Positions 45,931 to 57,841 are shown, counted from the first letter of the stretch. The stretch is 64,000 bases of DNA from Typhlomys cinereus (GCA_023101885.1 JALPQD010000088.1:4499501-4563500); one strand, 5' to 3'. Translations and numbers: made by a program. The notes: generated by a model not told the origin, from the sequence alone.

Positions 45931-47261
45931 GTAATACTTTTTATTGATATAACTCGCTTATTATTGTTCTGTTGGGGTTTTCTATAATCAGCACCCTTCC
46001 CATCAGATACTATATGGCTCCAACTTACCTTGATAACATTATGCTGATTTGGCTTAGAAAGCAAGAATTAGTAAATACTCTATTACTAATGAGATATTTA
46101 ATGTTAGGGAGTGAGAAATACCATGAAGGTCTGTGTGTTCTGTCTCTGTGAGTTTTTTATTTCAAGGGATATGGGACATTCCATGATGTTCCTTCTAAGG
46201 CATAGGCTACATTGTTGCTTCTGGCCTTCTTTCTACCAAAAGAAACACATTATGTAGTGGTGTTCTTTGAGTTTTGGAGGCAATCTTCTCTTCATTTTTG
46301 GTATGTTACTCTGACCCACTTACTGAATGAACTGAAATACTGTTATTTCAAGTGGAAACCATATAAGAGATGATTATTCAATAGTTTCTGGTTGTCATGA
46401 AGTTTCTTTTCCCCTGAGCCATATGCTCCAGAAGATGCAATGGTTATTCCATGATTAGGGATCATTATGGGAATTGCTTGTAGCATCTGGTCCCTATATG
46501 TGAACTGTAGTGCAAGCTCCTAGGGTCCTGAAAGAGAGCCTTATTATCCTCTAGGGCCCAATTAATATTTTATGTAATAAGATTTTGACTTGGTACTAAG
46601 TTTGAGGGCCTTTAAAACATTTTATATTCACTATAAAATTTGTGTTCACAGATTTAAAAAAAAACAGCTAGGTTACTTTATCAATGTCATATTTAATTTC
46701 TTTTGCTATTTGTTAAGCTGTGTTTGTCACTTGCCATTTATTAAGACATGACTTCTGAGTAAAAATTATGACTATATTTGGTATGACCTGTTTCAAGTTG
46801 GGATTTCCAGGAAATGATTCTAAAAAGTGAGAGGTGTGAGAAACAAGTAAGAATGCAGAGGGGAAATACCTCAACAGAAGCAAAGCAGATGATCTACTGT
46901 GCTACAAAGTTCATTTCATAAAAGATTTGTGATGGATAGATTTAAAGTTCACATGGTGCCATCAAACCCAAAGCTTAATAATGATGCACACTCATTTATT
47001 AGAAGTATTCATTTATAAGTTTATCAAAGTCAGTTCATTAAAAATATTTATTTGGAATCTGTTACAATGACAGTCAGCTAAACAAGGACTGATGATTGTG
47101 TTTGGACAAAAGAATGAATGCCACTGCTCTTGTTCAGGATACATTCTAGTTGATAAAGATATAAAAGAATATAGTAAGCAAACACACAGTTAGGTAAGGA
47201 GTCAGAAGTTCTGTGAGAGATGATATAAGGTGATGAAAATGGAGAATAAATGAGTTCATAA

Positions 47262-47445
47262 ATGTGTTCAGAGATGGAGAAGAGGAGATGGGAGGGGAAA
47301 AAGAGGAGAGAGGAAGAGAGTAGAGGAAGGGAGGGGAAGGAATGGTAAAAGGGGAGAGAATAGGGAGGCAGGAAAACAGGGAAGAAGGAGAAAGGATAGA
47401 AGAGAAGGTGGGAAGGGGAGAAGGAATGAGAGAGAGAAGAGGAGA
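47262..47445. repeat. Purine-rich (GGGA/GAGA) tract
   Basis: About 180 bp that is almost entirely G and A on the plus strand. It lacks an L1 tail, so I leave it as low-complexity DNA. Pro/Ser/Phe-rich ORFs on the minus strand are artefacts. Confidence 0.8.
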
Positions 47446-47574
47446 TTGTCTTTTCTACACCTTTTTGATCTAACCAAGTGACATCCACATTCAGATAGCA
47501 GTTTCTTTCAGAAGTATTATTAAAGATTTTCAGAAAAACAGAATTTTTGTTACTACTTTTTATTTACGTGCTTG

Positions 47575-47665
47575 TTTGTGTCCGGTGGAAGTCTTGCTAT
47601 GTAACTTAGGGTTGCCTCAAACCTTTAAGCCCAGTGAGGGGAATCTATGCCCATGTCACAAGTAC
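47575..47665 (-). mobile_element. Possible B1-like (7SL-derived) SINE fragment
   Basis: AAGTCTTGCTATGTAACTTA then GGTTGCCTCAAACCT resembles the reversed B1/Alu middle (GTCTCGCTATGTAGCCCAGG...). Short and diverged. Confidence 0.35.
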
Positions 47666-48064
47666 TTAGCCAAAATAATTTTGCCAGTTGTAAAGTATTT
47701 GTCAGTCCCATCAAATTAGCCTGCAAAGTTAATGAACAGATAAAGCCTGAGAATTTGCTCCTCCCCCCTTGTGAATGTATTCTTCCAAGGCTCCTTAAGG
47801 AACTTTTGTTCAAGAGCTTTGTGATATACTTGTTTAACATAAGTTTGCATTAATATAGGAAATGTGATGAAAGATAATTGAACATATCCATATCTATAAT
47901 TGAATTTCCATAAGAAGTCCCAAAGTGCTATAGATATCCTCATTTGGGTATATGATTCTCAACATTTTCATTTTTGTAAGCAGTGTATTTTTGTGGAAAT
48001 CAAAGAAACTTTCTAGGAACTAGACTTCAATGAATGCCTGACTTTTTTATTCTTTTTTTCTTTT

Positions 48065-48066
<2 letters not shown>

Positions 48067-48121
<55 letters not shown>

Positions 48122-48358
48122 AGGCTCTAGGTATAGGCGTGTAAGGGTGTATAGAAAAGGGGCACTATGTGCCCGTGGAGGCCAATAATGGCATCAGGAA
48201 CTACCCTGGACTACTACACATCCTTGTTGCTCCAGGACCAGAAGTGCAGAAGTGACATCATTTCAAAGAGATATTTTTACACGGGATCTGAGATCCAAAC
48301 TGAAGTCCTTCTGTTTGTGAAACAAAGGCTTAACTCCTGAGCCATATCTCCAGCTCCC
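48067..48358 (-). mobile_element. B3-like SINE with long (TG)n tail
   Basis: Left end is a (TG)n microsatellite (48067-48115), then GTGCCCGTGGAGGCCAATAA, and on the right the reversed tRNA-like head ending GGGGAGCTGGAGATATGGCTC on the minus strand. It is characteristic of rodent B2-superfamily (B3) elements and ends about 100 bp downstream of OR copy E. Confidence 0.75.
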
Positions 48359-48457
48359 CACCCCAGTGACTGAAAATATGGTTCAATCCATGAAAAATAT
48401 CTGAATGAATCCAGACATGTTTTGTCATCAAGGCAAGAAATTAATTTTGCATTAATT

Positions 48458-49378
48458 TCATGCTTTGAAAATAATCTTTGTGAATGCACTCTTCACCTCC
48501 TTATTCCTTAGGCTGTAGACCAGAGGGTTCATCATAGGGATGACCATGGTGTAGAACACAGATGCAATTTTGTCAGTGTCCATAGAGTGACTGGAACTGG
48601 GCTGTAAGTACATGAAGATCACAGTACCGTAGAAAATGAAGACAGCAGTAAAGTGGGAGGCACAGGTAGAAATTGCCTTCTGATGTCCTGCAGCTGTGTG
48701 CATCTTTAGGATGGTCATGAAAATAAATGCATAGGATACTAAGATTATGAGAAGAGCAAAAAAGATGTTGAAGCTGGCTACACAAATAAGAACCAGCTCA
48801 TTCGCATGTCTATCAGAGCAAGAGAGAACCATGACTGCTGGCATATCACAGAAAAAATGGTGAATCACATTGGACTTACAGAAGGAGAGAATGAATGAAT
48901 CTCCAGTGTAGATGGAGGCATTCAAAAAACCACATGCATAGCAACCTATGACCAGGCATGCACACACACTGGTTGTCATGGTGGTGGCGTAGTGTAGGGG
49001 CTTACACACAGCTGCATAGCGGTCGTAGGCCATTGAGGCCAGCAGGTAATTTTCTACAGTAGCAAATCCTGTAACAAAGAACATCTGAGTAGCACAAGCA
49101 TTATAGGAAATAATCTCATCTCCTGTAAGGAACTTAGCCATGACCTTTGGGGTGATACCTGAAGAGTAACAAAAATCCACCAGAGACAGGTTACCCAGGA
49201 AAAAGTACATGGGAGTGTGGAGCCGAGAGTCCAGGAGAATCAGCAGCACCATCCCCAGGTTCCCCACCAGGGTGATGATGTAGATGAGGAGGAAGGTGAT
49301 GAAGAGGGGAACCTGCAGGCCTGGGTCATCAGTGAGTCCCAGTAGGATGAACTGTGTCACTTCAGTCCTATTCTCCAT
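48458..49378 (-). CDS. Or5b-like: Olfactory receptor, OR5B-like (copy E)
   Basis: Single-exon odorant receptor, 306 aa, intact. Marks: NRT glycosylation site at residue 3, GN 39-40, [36 protein letters not shown] (116-130), [13 protein letters not shown] (TM6) and [12 protein letters not shown] (281-292, with M for the usual L). I chose the ATG at 49376-49378 because it aligns with MEN- in all paralogues. The frame stays open for 64 more codons upstream (to 49570), but that part crosses the predicted splice acceptor and has no counterpart in the family. Confidence 0.95.
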   Translation of the reverse strand: MENRTEVTQFILLGLTDDPGLQVPLFITFLLIYIITLVGNLGMVLLILLDSRLHTPMYFFLGNLSLVDFCYSSGITPKVMAKFLTGDEIISYNACATQMFFVTGFATVENYLLASMAYDRYAAVCKPLHYATTMTTSVCACLVIGCYACGFLNASIYTGDSFILSFCKSNVIHHFFCDMPAVMVLSCSDRHANELVLICVASFNIFFALLIILVSYAFIFMTILKMHTAAGHQKAISTCASHFTAVFIFYGTVIFMYLQPSSSHSMDTDKIASVFYTMVIPMMNPLVYSLRNKEVKSAFTKIIFKA

Positions 49379-49406
49379 CTGTGCTGCCTCATAACCTCCA
49401 TATGTT

Positions 49407-49448
49407 CTGTAACAGAGAGTCACAAGCAACGAAAGGAGCAGAAAGATG
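49407..49448 (-). promoter_or_regulatory. Predicted splice acceptor upstream of OR copy E
   Basis: Gene strand: long pyrimidine-rich run (TTTCTGCTCCTTTCGTTGC...) ending CTCTGTTACAG, then AACATATGG. The exon would begin at 49406, 28 nt before the ATG. It is the strongest acceptor of the set. Confidence 0.7.
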
Positions 49449-51034
49449 AATTGAAATGGGAATATATAAGTATAATTTGGGGTTGTTTCATAATAGCGAC
49501 AACATGTACTTGGAGATTTTCCAAAGAAGCTTAGGTTGGAAGCGAAATTTGGTGCACTAATTATGTACATGTTTGCAGGTTATTGAATTTGTGCAATCTT
49601 GATTTCCCTACACAGTTTCAATTTTTATATAGCTGTTAGCTCAGATATAGGTAATTTAATAGATAAGTCAAAATGACTTCAGTGGGTGAAATTGTCTACC
49701 AGTTCTCTTCTCTTGAGTTCAGTAAAAGTTCCATGCTTCTCAACTGCCAAGATTTACTATAAAAAGTTTAGGTGTGTCTTCATTGCTTCCTCTTAATGCT
49801 ATTCTGTACTTGACAGTTTGCTCCAATCTTATAAATTATGATGAACAAGCAATTAAATAATTTATTCATACTTAAACAAGTATGATTTGGCTTCTCTGTT
49901 CAAGACTTAAGTCAAAACTTAATCTGTCCCGAGTCACTCCTAAAGCTAATGGTCTAAAATAAATTTAAACTGAATTGAACTGTACAGAATTATATTTCAT
50001 GACTTCCACTTTGGTTTAATTTCAGTGTTCAGAGTTTCATAGTTAACTGAGTGATTAAGTCCTATTTTCACCATTCACTCTCTATATGCTTCTCCTAGAG
50101 GAACAAGAAACCAACAAACTAACAAAGACGAATGAAATGCTCCTTTCTCAATGACAAAAGTGTTCTGAGTGAATTAACAAACTCTGGATTGTTATAACCT
50201 TCCTCCCTTCCCAAAAAAAAAAAATTGTCTTTCTTACCATCAGAACATGTTGATAAAGCTGTGATTAAGAGCATAACTGTCAGGATCTGGATGGAGTGTG
50301 CCTCCTTCCTCAAGCAATAAATCTTCATCCATTGTAGCCTGAATGTCTGTGAGAAGCTGCAGATATAACCTTGCCTTTCACAACACTGAGAAAAGCCAAG
50401 ACCAAGGGAGACAGAGTCATAAAGATAAGGACTGTAATAAACAAGGAACTGCTTCAGAAGAAGCCTGAAGAAAGGTATAATAAGAAGGCAGCTGCTGGCT
50501 GAGCAGTTATACAGACTAGCTCATAATTTTAATAACAAGTATATATGTATGTGTATATATATATCAAATAAAGCTGTTGAAATTTTCTATGATTTTCATT
50601 GTTTCAAGTCTGTCATTACTCCAAGTATATGATTGGTGGTTCTCTAATTATGATGCACATTTATTTTTTAAAATATCTCCCTTGAAACCTGTGATGTAAT
50701 TATGGTTTATTTTTAAAAAAATGTTATATCCTTTCTCATTACTGGCATAGCTTAGCCAAGCCTCAGAATCCAAGAGTTGAGTGTTTCCAATTTGTAGTCT
50801 ATTTTTACCTCACAGATTTGCTTTTGTGACATGTTTCATGATGAAAACTGTTTTATTTGACTTTCTTCTTTTGTAAGAAAATTATGTTAAATTTCTTCAC
50901 TGAAATCGAAGATTTTGAAAAGATACCCATCACTACCTTTACCCACAAAGAACATCATAGAGACGCTTGGCCATTGTTTTCTACCTTCAACAAACAGATG
51001 ATCACCTTTACTGCGATCAGTAATAAAGAATGTG

Positions 51035-51472
51035 ATATCGGACCTTGCCTGACCTGCACAATGGCTGACATGTCAGCAGTACCCCAAAGTCTAGCACGGA
51101 TCACAGGGGAGAAGGCTTCCGGTAGTAAGATCCTTAGAGGCAAGGGTTAAGCAATCATAATAGAGTTCCCATAATAGTGGGTTGACCAAGAAGGAGCCCC
51201 AAGCTATGCCACTGAGTCTTGAACCCTCACTATTGTAAGCAATTCAGAGGGAAATTCAGTGTCCATCTAAACACGTGTTCTGGAGGATGGGAGGGAGAAC
51301 GAGAAAGCACCAAGAGAGGAGGAGGGAAGGAAAAGGGATGAGGGGGGAAGTGGAAAGGAGGGAGAGTGGAATGGGAACAATAGGGAGGAAAGGGGGAGGA
51401 GGAAGAAGAAGGGGGTATCTATTGAGATTGTATAACTAGCCCAAAAAATTTAATAACAAAAATTTAAAAAAA
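51035..51472 (+). mobile_element. L1 3' UTR fragment
   Basis: It matches the 3' UTR of the other copies (TTGCCTGACCTGCACAATGG, AAGATCCTTAGAGGCAAGGG), then a purine-rich tract (51285-51415) and a tail TATCTATTGAGATTGTATAA with an A-rich end. An older variant. Confidence 0.8.
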
Positions 51473-53089
51473 GATTTAGATTTGTGTGTGTGTGTGTGTG
51501 AGTGTACCTCTGCCTATGTGTCTGTGGTGGAAAGGTATGGCATCTAACATAATTATTTTATTAAACTGATAATTTGAGAGGCATGTATATTATATTATAT
51601 ATATTATATATAATTCTAAAATTATACAGATATTAAAAAAGCACTCAAGATTTAAGAATTAAGGTCAACTTCAATCTAACAAAATATAACTGATTTTATT
51701 CATACCACTGTCAACATGTATTGATATACTAGTAATAACTAGTATGAGATTACAAGGAAAACCCAAAATGAATACCAGAGTTTCTTAATTTACCAAAACT
51801 GTAGTCATTTATGGAAGTCATTATTGCTGTTTTAGATTATTAGTTTGTTTGTTTTTTTGTCTGCCGAAAAAAACAAATATATTGCTAATGACCTGAAAAT
51901 TATCATCTAATCAGTCAGAATGTCCTGCATTTATTTTTGTACATAGTTTTGTAGTATTACAGCATGACATGTCTTGAGAAGGCCCAAACTTTAGCATTCA
52001 TTGCAGGTTTGGAAAGCATTTCAAAACCACCTATTTCTCTTTTACAGTAACTCACCGTGAGTACGGTTTGCCAAGCTGTTTTTTTTTCATAAATTGCACT
52101 TCCTCACTAAAATATTGTAGAATGTAGAAGCTTACCAGTTTCCTGAAAGAGAATCTAGAAAAGAGAAACTGAAATCCTCAAATCAACCACAGAACCACTC
52201 CCAAGTGCAGTTAGAAGTACTCTCTGTCTTTCAAGGGTCAAAAGGTTGCAAGTTCTTCAAGGCAGGGAAAAAAACAGGAAAGAGCATTTACATCTCCATT
52301 CATTCTTTGCTTCTGAAGAGTCAGTGGCTTTCCCCTATTTGTATCACAAGCATGATAAAATTGTGTCTCAAGACATTCATAAATTGTGTCTGTGAATTAA
52401 TGATGCAAATCTACAAAACTGCTCTTAAAGAGGTTATCATTTAAAATTCCTTGATCAATGTGATTTTATCTTTGAATGCCTTTCTTGGTCAATTGAAAGT
52501 TCACAGGAAGTCTTCAGGTGAGCAGAAGGTGTAAGGTGGTAACAGTGATCTTCAGATCACTAGCAATGATCACTAAAGCATGATGTGCAGCGTGATCCTC
52601 CTAAAATGATATGATTGGAGTTACTCTATAATTACAGAAGTTAATATGTGGAGATCTGAAAAGATTTTAAGATCTCTGGAGACTTTCCTGTGAGACCATC
52701 TAGATTTCTCGATACTATAAAATCAATGAAATTTTTAAATCTTTGGAGATCAGCCTAGTTATTTTATTACGAACAAGTGTTTTTATTTCACTGTTCTTTC
52801 TTAGTTTCTAACAAATGTATAACTTTTTAGTATATAATTTTAGTATGTAATTTAGTATATAATTTTAGTACATAATTCTAAGGAGTTTTATGGAAAGTAT
52901 AACCAGATAAACACCAGCACAGTCATCCAAACTTATTCTTCTGAGCTTCTCTTTCATAACTTCTCCAACCCACTGCCCCTGACAAGAAGTAAACTGCTTC
53001 TTTTCAAATAATTTTGCTAATCTTCATTTTGAATATTACAAATAGCATTAAAAAAATGGAGGGAACAGTTGAAAAAATTGGCATTCTTT

Positions 53090-53625
53090 GGTATACTTGA
53101 TCAGACATGCTGATCTGGCAAGTAAGGATCCTCTCCTTCTTTCAGTCATTATGTGGATATACTGTGGCCAGTTCCCTCAGCTCCTTGGTGATGGTGCATG
53201 CTTTCCTGCCAAACTGGATAAGGAACAGTAACCAAACTATAAGAGAATAAAACCTTTGTTCCCTTAAGCTGTTTTGTCATGATTTTATCAGCAGCAATGC
53301 AGATTAACGGCAACAAGAGTCATGAGACCTTTAGAAGGTGCAGCCTTGTTGGAGGAAAGCCCGTGTGGCAGGGAGCAGGTCTTGAGTCCCCATCCTGCTT
53401 CTAATAGTAACTGCCCTTGCAGTTTCAACTTGTTCTGTCTGCCTGCATGGTGGTTTCAGTGACCAAAGCTGTCTCCATCCTCTGCCCCCTGCAATGTCTT
53501 TTCAGCCATAATGGACTGTGATGTCTCCCCTCTGGAGCCATAAGTCAAATAAGTCTCCTTTTCTCCCCTTAAGTTGCTTGAGTCTGAATGTTGTTAGCAG
53601 CAGAAAGAATAACTACAGCACTGCT
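53090..53625 (-). mobile_element. Two adjacent hAT/URR1-like DNA transposon relics
   Basis: Read on the minus strand, 53625-53330 starts with CTGCTGCTAACAACATTCAG then AACTTAAGGGGAGAAAAGG. 53330-53090 starts with TGCTGCTGATAAAATCATGA then AACAGCTTAAGGGAACAAAG. Both resemble the head of rodent URR1 (non-autonomous hAT-Charlie) elements. The second has a close relative at 58570-59000. Family naming is from memory. Confidence 0.5.
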
Positions 53626-53694
53626 CTAATAAACTCCTACAAGTTTGTAGATTTATTAGAGTTATTACAAAAATTTATTAAAGTTATTGCAGAA

Positions 53695-53905
53695 ACAATA
53701 AAATGGTTTTATTTTTTTCACAGGTCTGGAAATCAGAAGTACAAAATTTGTTTCACCAGGCTGAAGTCGGTGTGTTGTCAGAGCCATTGTCCCCCCATGT
53801 TCTAGAGGGAACTCCACATCTTGTCTCCTCTCCTCCAGTGGTTGCTGACATTCTATGGCTTGTGGCCATGCCCCTTCCACATTGTTTTGGTGGTTGTTTT
53901 TCCAC
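53695..53905 (+). mobile_element. MLT1-like (MaLR) LTR fragment
   Basis: CACAGGTCTGGAAATCAGAA, CAGGCTGAAGTCGGTGTGTT and a later GGCTTGTGGCCATG follow the order of MLT1 internal landmarks (CTGGAGGCTAGAAGTC..., GATCAAGGTGTC..., GGCTTGTAGATGGCC...). Diverged and partial. Confidence 0.5.
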
Positions 53906-54639
53906 ATCTTCTATTTATGTTTTTTTTTCTAATTTACTTCTTATAAGAATTAATTGGATACCTTTAGAGTATATATGGATAATCTTGATAAATTCTCATT
54001 CCTAAAAAAATGAAAATAAAATTAAAAGAAAAAAGAAAAGAGAAAGAAAGGAAAGAAAAATGAAAAAAGAAAAGAAAATCTGGGATCTTGCATTTTCACA
54101 TGTCTGGGCACAAAGGTATACTGCTGAAGAAAGTAGCTCTCCTTCCCACAGCCAGCCTTAGCCCCCTCTGGTCCCTCCATGATGGGTGGTCCCCCATGAG
54201 GAAATACTGACAGACTAGATCATGTGCTGGCCTTGTGGGTATAAACATAGCTTCAGTGAGCTCTTGGTACAACAGCCTGGTCATGTCCAGAAAATGTTAT
54301 TTGCATTAACTTAATCACAACTCAATAGTCTGGGGACCACATAAAGTAATACTGGAAGGTTTCAGAAATTAACATGTGATTCTTTTGAACTTGGCACAGT
54401 GTCATATGGCAAAATTCTGTACTTTGTTTTGAATCATTTTCCATAAGTTAAAATCATGTTAAAATTAAATTATTATTTTAAAAGGTCTAGAAATGTTTCT
54501 AATATGAGAAATATCAAGAATACAGATGTGAATATATGTGTTATACTACACTGTCCCACAAAGAAGAGCATCACTATCTCTGCATATTCAAGGTGAATTT
54601 CACAAATACTAAGAAATAGAAGCCTCTGTGGTGGTGATA

Positions 54640-54815
54640 ATAAATTGCTATGGAGGTTGGCCCGTGAATTCCAGAGAGTCACCTATATCTACTCCCAGCA
54701 CTGGGATTACACACATGTCCTGCAGCACCCAGTCTTTTATGTGGGTGTTGGGGAATCGAACTGAGATTATCATACTTGAATGGTAAATACTTTACCTGCT
54801 GAACCATATCTCAAT
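54640..54815 (-). mobile_element. B4-like SINE fragment
   Basis: CCCAGCACTGGGATTACACA, TTTTATGTGGGTGTTGGGG and then the reversed tRNA-like head TACTTTACCTGCTGAACCAT follow the B4 order (B1-like part joined to an ID/B2-like head), on the minus strand. Confidence 0.55.
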
Positions 54816-55967
54816 CCACCACTGGGGTCTTTTCTAGAATTTCCTACAAAGGCCCCTGAGGCAAGCGCATTCTTAGACTTATCAAAAACAACAAGAAAGA
54901 CCAAAAACAGCTAGTATGAATGAAGTGGGCTATAGATTGAAGAAGTAATAAGAGATGATAAAATTCTAAAAAAACACACAAAATAAGTAGCATTAACCAT
55001 CTAAAGCATTTTCAGAGAAAGTGAAATGTACCACATAATTGTTATTATCAAAACATTTTTAATCATAAGAAAAACCACTAACCATGTGTGAATAAATTAA
55101 AAATATGTTTCCCCTCCATTTTTCCTACAATTATTTTTATTCTCTTGAAAACTATAATGTGAACATTACAAAAGGACTCAAGTCAGATACATTAATTTAT
55201 ACTTGGTCTTTCCATATTTCTCCTTAAAAGATGCCTAAATGTATTTGTTTAAAAGTATGTCACTTATTTTATACAAAGTCTTAGAAAATTTATACACCTA
55301 AATAATTGCAATGAGACATGAATTACTTGTTCTATTTTGATATTCAATTCAAAATAAATTTAAAATTAAGACCTAAAACTAAAAACTTTTTTAAAGAAAA
55401 CATAGTAGGAAAGCATTGTTGTTTTATAACAAGACAAGGAAAGATATGAATTAAAAACAAGCAGGAAAAACTTTTAAAAAGAAAATTTATATAATACCAT
55501 ACCATTAACTAAATTAGATAATTTATATTAAAATCTAGTTATATTTCATTTACTCTGAAATTTTCCAACTTCAACCTGTATGTATCCAAAAGATATATAT
55601 ATATATGTATATTTGTTCCACTGTTTGACCTGTTGGCATATGTATGAATGTGTGTATGTATTTATATATGAATATATGTATATTTATATGAATAGATGCA
55701 TGTATATGTTATAAAAGCAGGGAGAATGGGATGAATGGAAACATCAATTGTCATTACTAAAGATGAAGGGAAAGTCACAAAGTTTCTTAAATTTTCATTG
55801 TCTTTTCTCATTAAGCATTGCATTTATGAATGGACTTTCTCTCCTTTAAAAAAAAGACCTCAGGATTCTATCTGAATGGTAGAACGTCAATCTGACTCAT
55901 GCCTGAGAAACATGGCAGAATGAAGGAATAGAATTACTGTGCACTCAACCATGCCAAAATCCCAGTC

Positions 55968-56900
55968 TTACAGAAGACTGCTTGTTTTCTGAACTACCTT
56001 CTTGAATGCACTCTTGACCTCCTTGTTCCTCAGACTGTAGACCAGAGGGTTCAGCATGGGGATGACCATGGTGTAGAACACAGATGCCATTTTGTCCGTG
56101 TCCATGGAATGGCTGGAACTAGGCTGTAGGTACATGAAGATGACTGTCCCGTAAAAGATGGAGACAGCAGTGATGTGAGAGATACAGGTGGACAAAGCCT
56201 TTTGGTGACCCTGAGATGAAGACATCTTTAAGATGGTGATAAATATGAACATATAGGAAATCGAAATGATCAGAAGAGCAAAGAAAACATTAAAAGTTGA
56301 CATGAAAACCAGAATTAATTCACTAAGTTGTGTATCAGAGCAAGACAGAGCCAGGACTGCTGGAACGTCACAGAAGAAGTGATGTATCACACTGGATTTT
56401 CCAAAAGAGAGACTGAAAATGTCTCCAACGTGGAAAATGGCATTCAAGAAACCACAGAAATAAGATCCTACATTCAGCCAAACACATACACTGGTCGTCA
56501 TGGTGGTAGAGTAATGGAGGGGCTTGCATACTGCTGCATAGCGGTCATATGCCATTGATGCCAAAAGGTAATTTTCCCCTGTGGCAAAGCCAATGAAAAA
56601 GAACATCTGGGCAGCACATGCATTGTAGGAGACCACCTTGTATCCCAAGAGGAACTCAGACATGACTGTGGGGATGACAGCTGAAGAGTAGCCCAAGTCC
56701 ACCAGAGACAGGTTGCAGAGGAAAAAGTACATGGGCGTGTGCAGACGGGAGTCCATGAGAATCAGCATGATCATCCCCAGATTCCCAAACACATTGATGA
56801 GATAAATGAAGGTGAATATCATGAAGAGGGGGATCTGCAGTTGTGGGGTATCTGTTATGCCGAGGAGGATGAACTGTGTCACTTTGGTACAATTCTCCAT
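55968..56900 (-). CDS. Or5b-like: Olfactory receptor, OR5B2/3-like (copy F)
   Basis: Single-exon odorant receptor, 310 aa, intact, and the most divergent of the five. Marks: NCT glycosylation site at residue 3, GN 39-40, [36 protein letters not shown] (116-130), [13 protein letters not shown] in TM6 (CISHI where the others have CASHF) and [12 protein letters not shown] (281-292). [21 protein letters not shown] and [12 protein letters not shown] are closer to human OR5B2/OR5B3 than to the other copies here, by memory of those proteins. It is preceded by a good splice acceptor. Downstream (left) of the gene is AT-rich DNA. Confidence 0.95.
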   Translation of the reverse strand: MENCTKVTQFILLGITDTPQLQIPLFMIFTFIYLINVFGNLGMIMLILMDSRLHTPMYFFLCNLSLVDLGYSSAVIPTVMSEFLLGYKVVSYNACAAQMFFFIGFATGENYLLASMAYDRYAAVCKPLHYSTTMTTSVCVWLNVGSYFCGFLNAIFHVGDIFSLSFGKSSVIHHFFCDVPAVLALSCSDTQLSELILVFMSTFNVFFALLIISISYMFIFITILKMSSSQGHQKALSTCISHITAVSIFYGTVIFMYLQPSSSHSMDTDKMASVFYTMVIPMLNPLVYSLRNKEVKSAFKKVVQKTSSLL

Positions 56901-56926
56901 TGATTATTTGGGATTCGGAGGATGTC

Positions 56927-56956
56927 CTGTAACAATGAGAAGAAAGGAATAGAATG
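56927..56956 (-). promoter_or_regulatory. Predicted splice acceptor upstream of OR copy F
   Basis: Gene strand: CTATTCCTTTCTTCTCATTG then TTACAG and GACATC. The exon would start at 56926, 26 nt before the ATG. It corresponds in place and sequence to the acceptors of the other copies. Confidence 0.65.
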
Positions 56957-57177
56957 AATGAAATTTAATTTAAGATCAACCATACGAGTTAAGATCAGAA
57001 TTAAATGCTGTAGAGAAAGATATGGAGAGAAAAAAAAATGGGTGAGAGGGGCAATGGATAAAGACACTTGCTACTAAGCCCAAGTACTTGAGTTCAGTTC
57101 CTGCAGCAACATGGTGGAAGAACAAACTTCTGAAAGTTGTTAACTTGTTTGCTAAGCTCCACATGCACACCATGAAA

Positions 57178-57308
57178 GTGCTCTCTCTTTCACTCTCCTT
57201 CCCTCCCTCCGTCTCTCCCTTCCTCTCCTTCTCCCTCTCCCTTTGCCTCTCTCCCTCTCCTTCTCCTCTCTCTCCCTCTCTCCTTTTCCCTCTCTCTTTC
57301 CCTCTCTC

Positions 57309-57340
<32 letters not shown>

Positions 57341-57360
57341 TCTGTCTCTTTCTCTCTCAC
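57178..57360. repeat. Pyrimidine-rich (CT)n tract
   Basis: About 180 bp of nearly uninterrupted C/T on the plus strand (pure CT repeats near 57300-57350), then CA repeats. It lies 280-460 bp upstream of OR copy F. ORFs over it on both strands are artefacts. Confidence 0.9.
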
Positions 57361-57498
57361 ACACACAAACACACACACAGGCACACATGGACAAATGTAA
57401 CATGTAAAAAATAAAGAACGAAAACTCCTATACACTTTTGATGAGAATATAAAGAGTATACAGTATCACAGTATTATGGAGAGTAATCTAGGTCTACC

Positions 57499-57505
57499 TA
57501 AAAAA

Positions 57506-57549
<44 letters not shown>

Positions 57550-57569
57550 AAATAAATAAATAAATAAAA
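57499..57569. repeat. (AAAT)n microsatellite
   Basis: Some 17 tetranucleotide units with one break (AATAATAAAT), directly before the SINE at 57573. It probably grew from an older A-rich tail. Confidence 0.9.
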
Positions 57570-57572
57570 GGT

Positions 57573-57830
57573 GGGGCTGGAAAGGTGGCTCAGGGGTTAA
57601 GCCTCTGCCTTGCAGGCGGAAGGTCCTGAGTTTGAATCCTAGGCCCACATATAGACGCCGGGCAGAAGCGGGGGCGGCCTGCGTTTCTCGTCCTAGTAGG
57701 ATGGAGCCTGTGAATCGAGGGGCAGAGTAAACAAGGAGGAGATGGAGGTGGTCCATGGTGGTTCCCGAATTCGCCATGGTTCTACACACACATGCACACA
57801 CGCACAATTGAATAAATAAAAAAATTAAAA
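57573..57830 (+). mobile_element. Young B2-superfamily SINE
   Basis: Complete copy of the 9904-type SINE (GGGGCTGGAAAGGTGGCTC head, GCAGAAGCGGGGGCGGCCTG body, ATTGAATAAATAAAAAAATT tail). It is flanked by AAATAAAAGGT at 57562-57572 and 57831-57841. Confidence 0.9.
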
Positions 57831-57841
57831 AAATAAAAGGT

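Larger units (their letters stand above)
38503..48457. other. Intergenic between OR copies D and E, dominated by L1
   Basis: No gene. L1 fragments in both orientations fill 38841-40936, 41280-41985 and 44640-45930. 41990-43150 is OR-unit upstream sequence related to 17250-18190. A composite insertion occupies 43161-43859. The stretch 45930-47250 is unassigned, and 47260-47445 is a purine-rich tract. Confidence 0.55.
49449..55967. other. Intergenic between OR copies E and F
   Basis: No gene. 49850-50200 resembles 17200-17560 upstream of copy A, and 52130-52740 belongs to the conserved upstream block. An L1 3' end, hAT-like and MLT1-like relics and a B4-like SINE are listed separately. 54820-55960 is AT-rich with short (TA)/(TATG) runs at 55590-55720 and no assigned content. 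Confidence 0.5.

Noticed and set aside
47078..47488. 136-codon Pro/Ser/Phe-rich ORF
   Set aside because: Produced by a purine-rich tract read on the opposite strand; no domain or start context.
57152..57435. Arg/Glu-rich 80-codon ORFs at 57.2-57.4 kb (and 36.56-36.78 kb)
   Set aside because: They are translations of (CT)n/(GA)n microsatellites.
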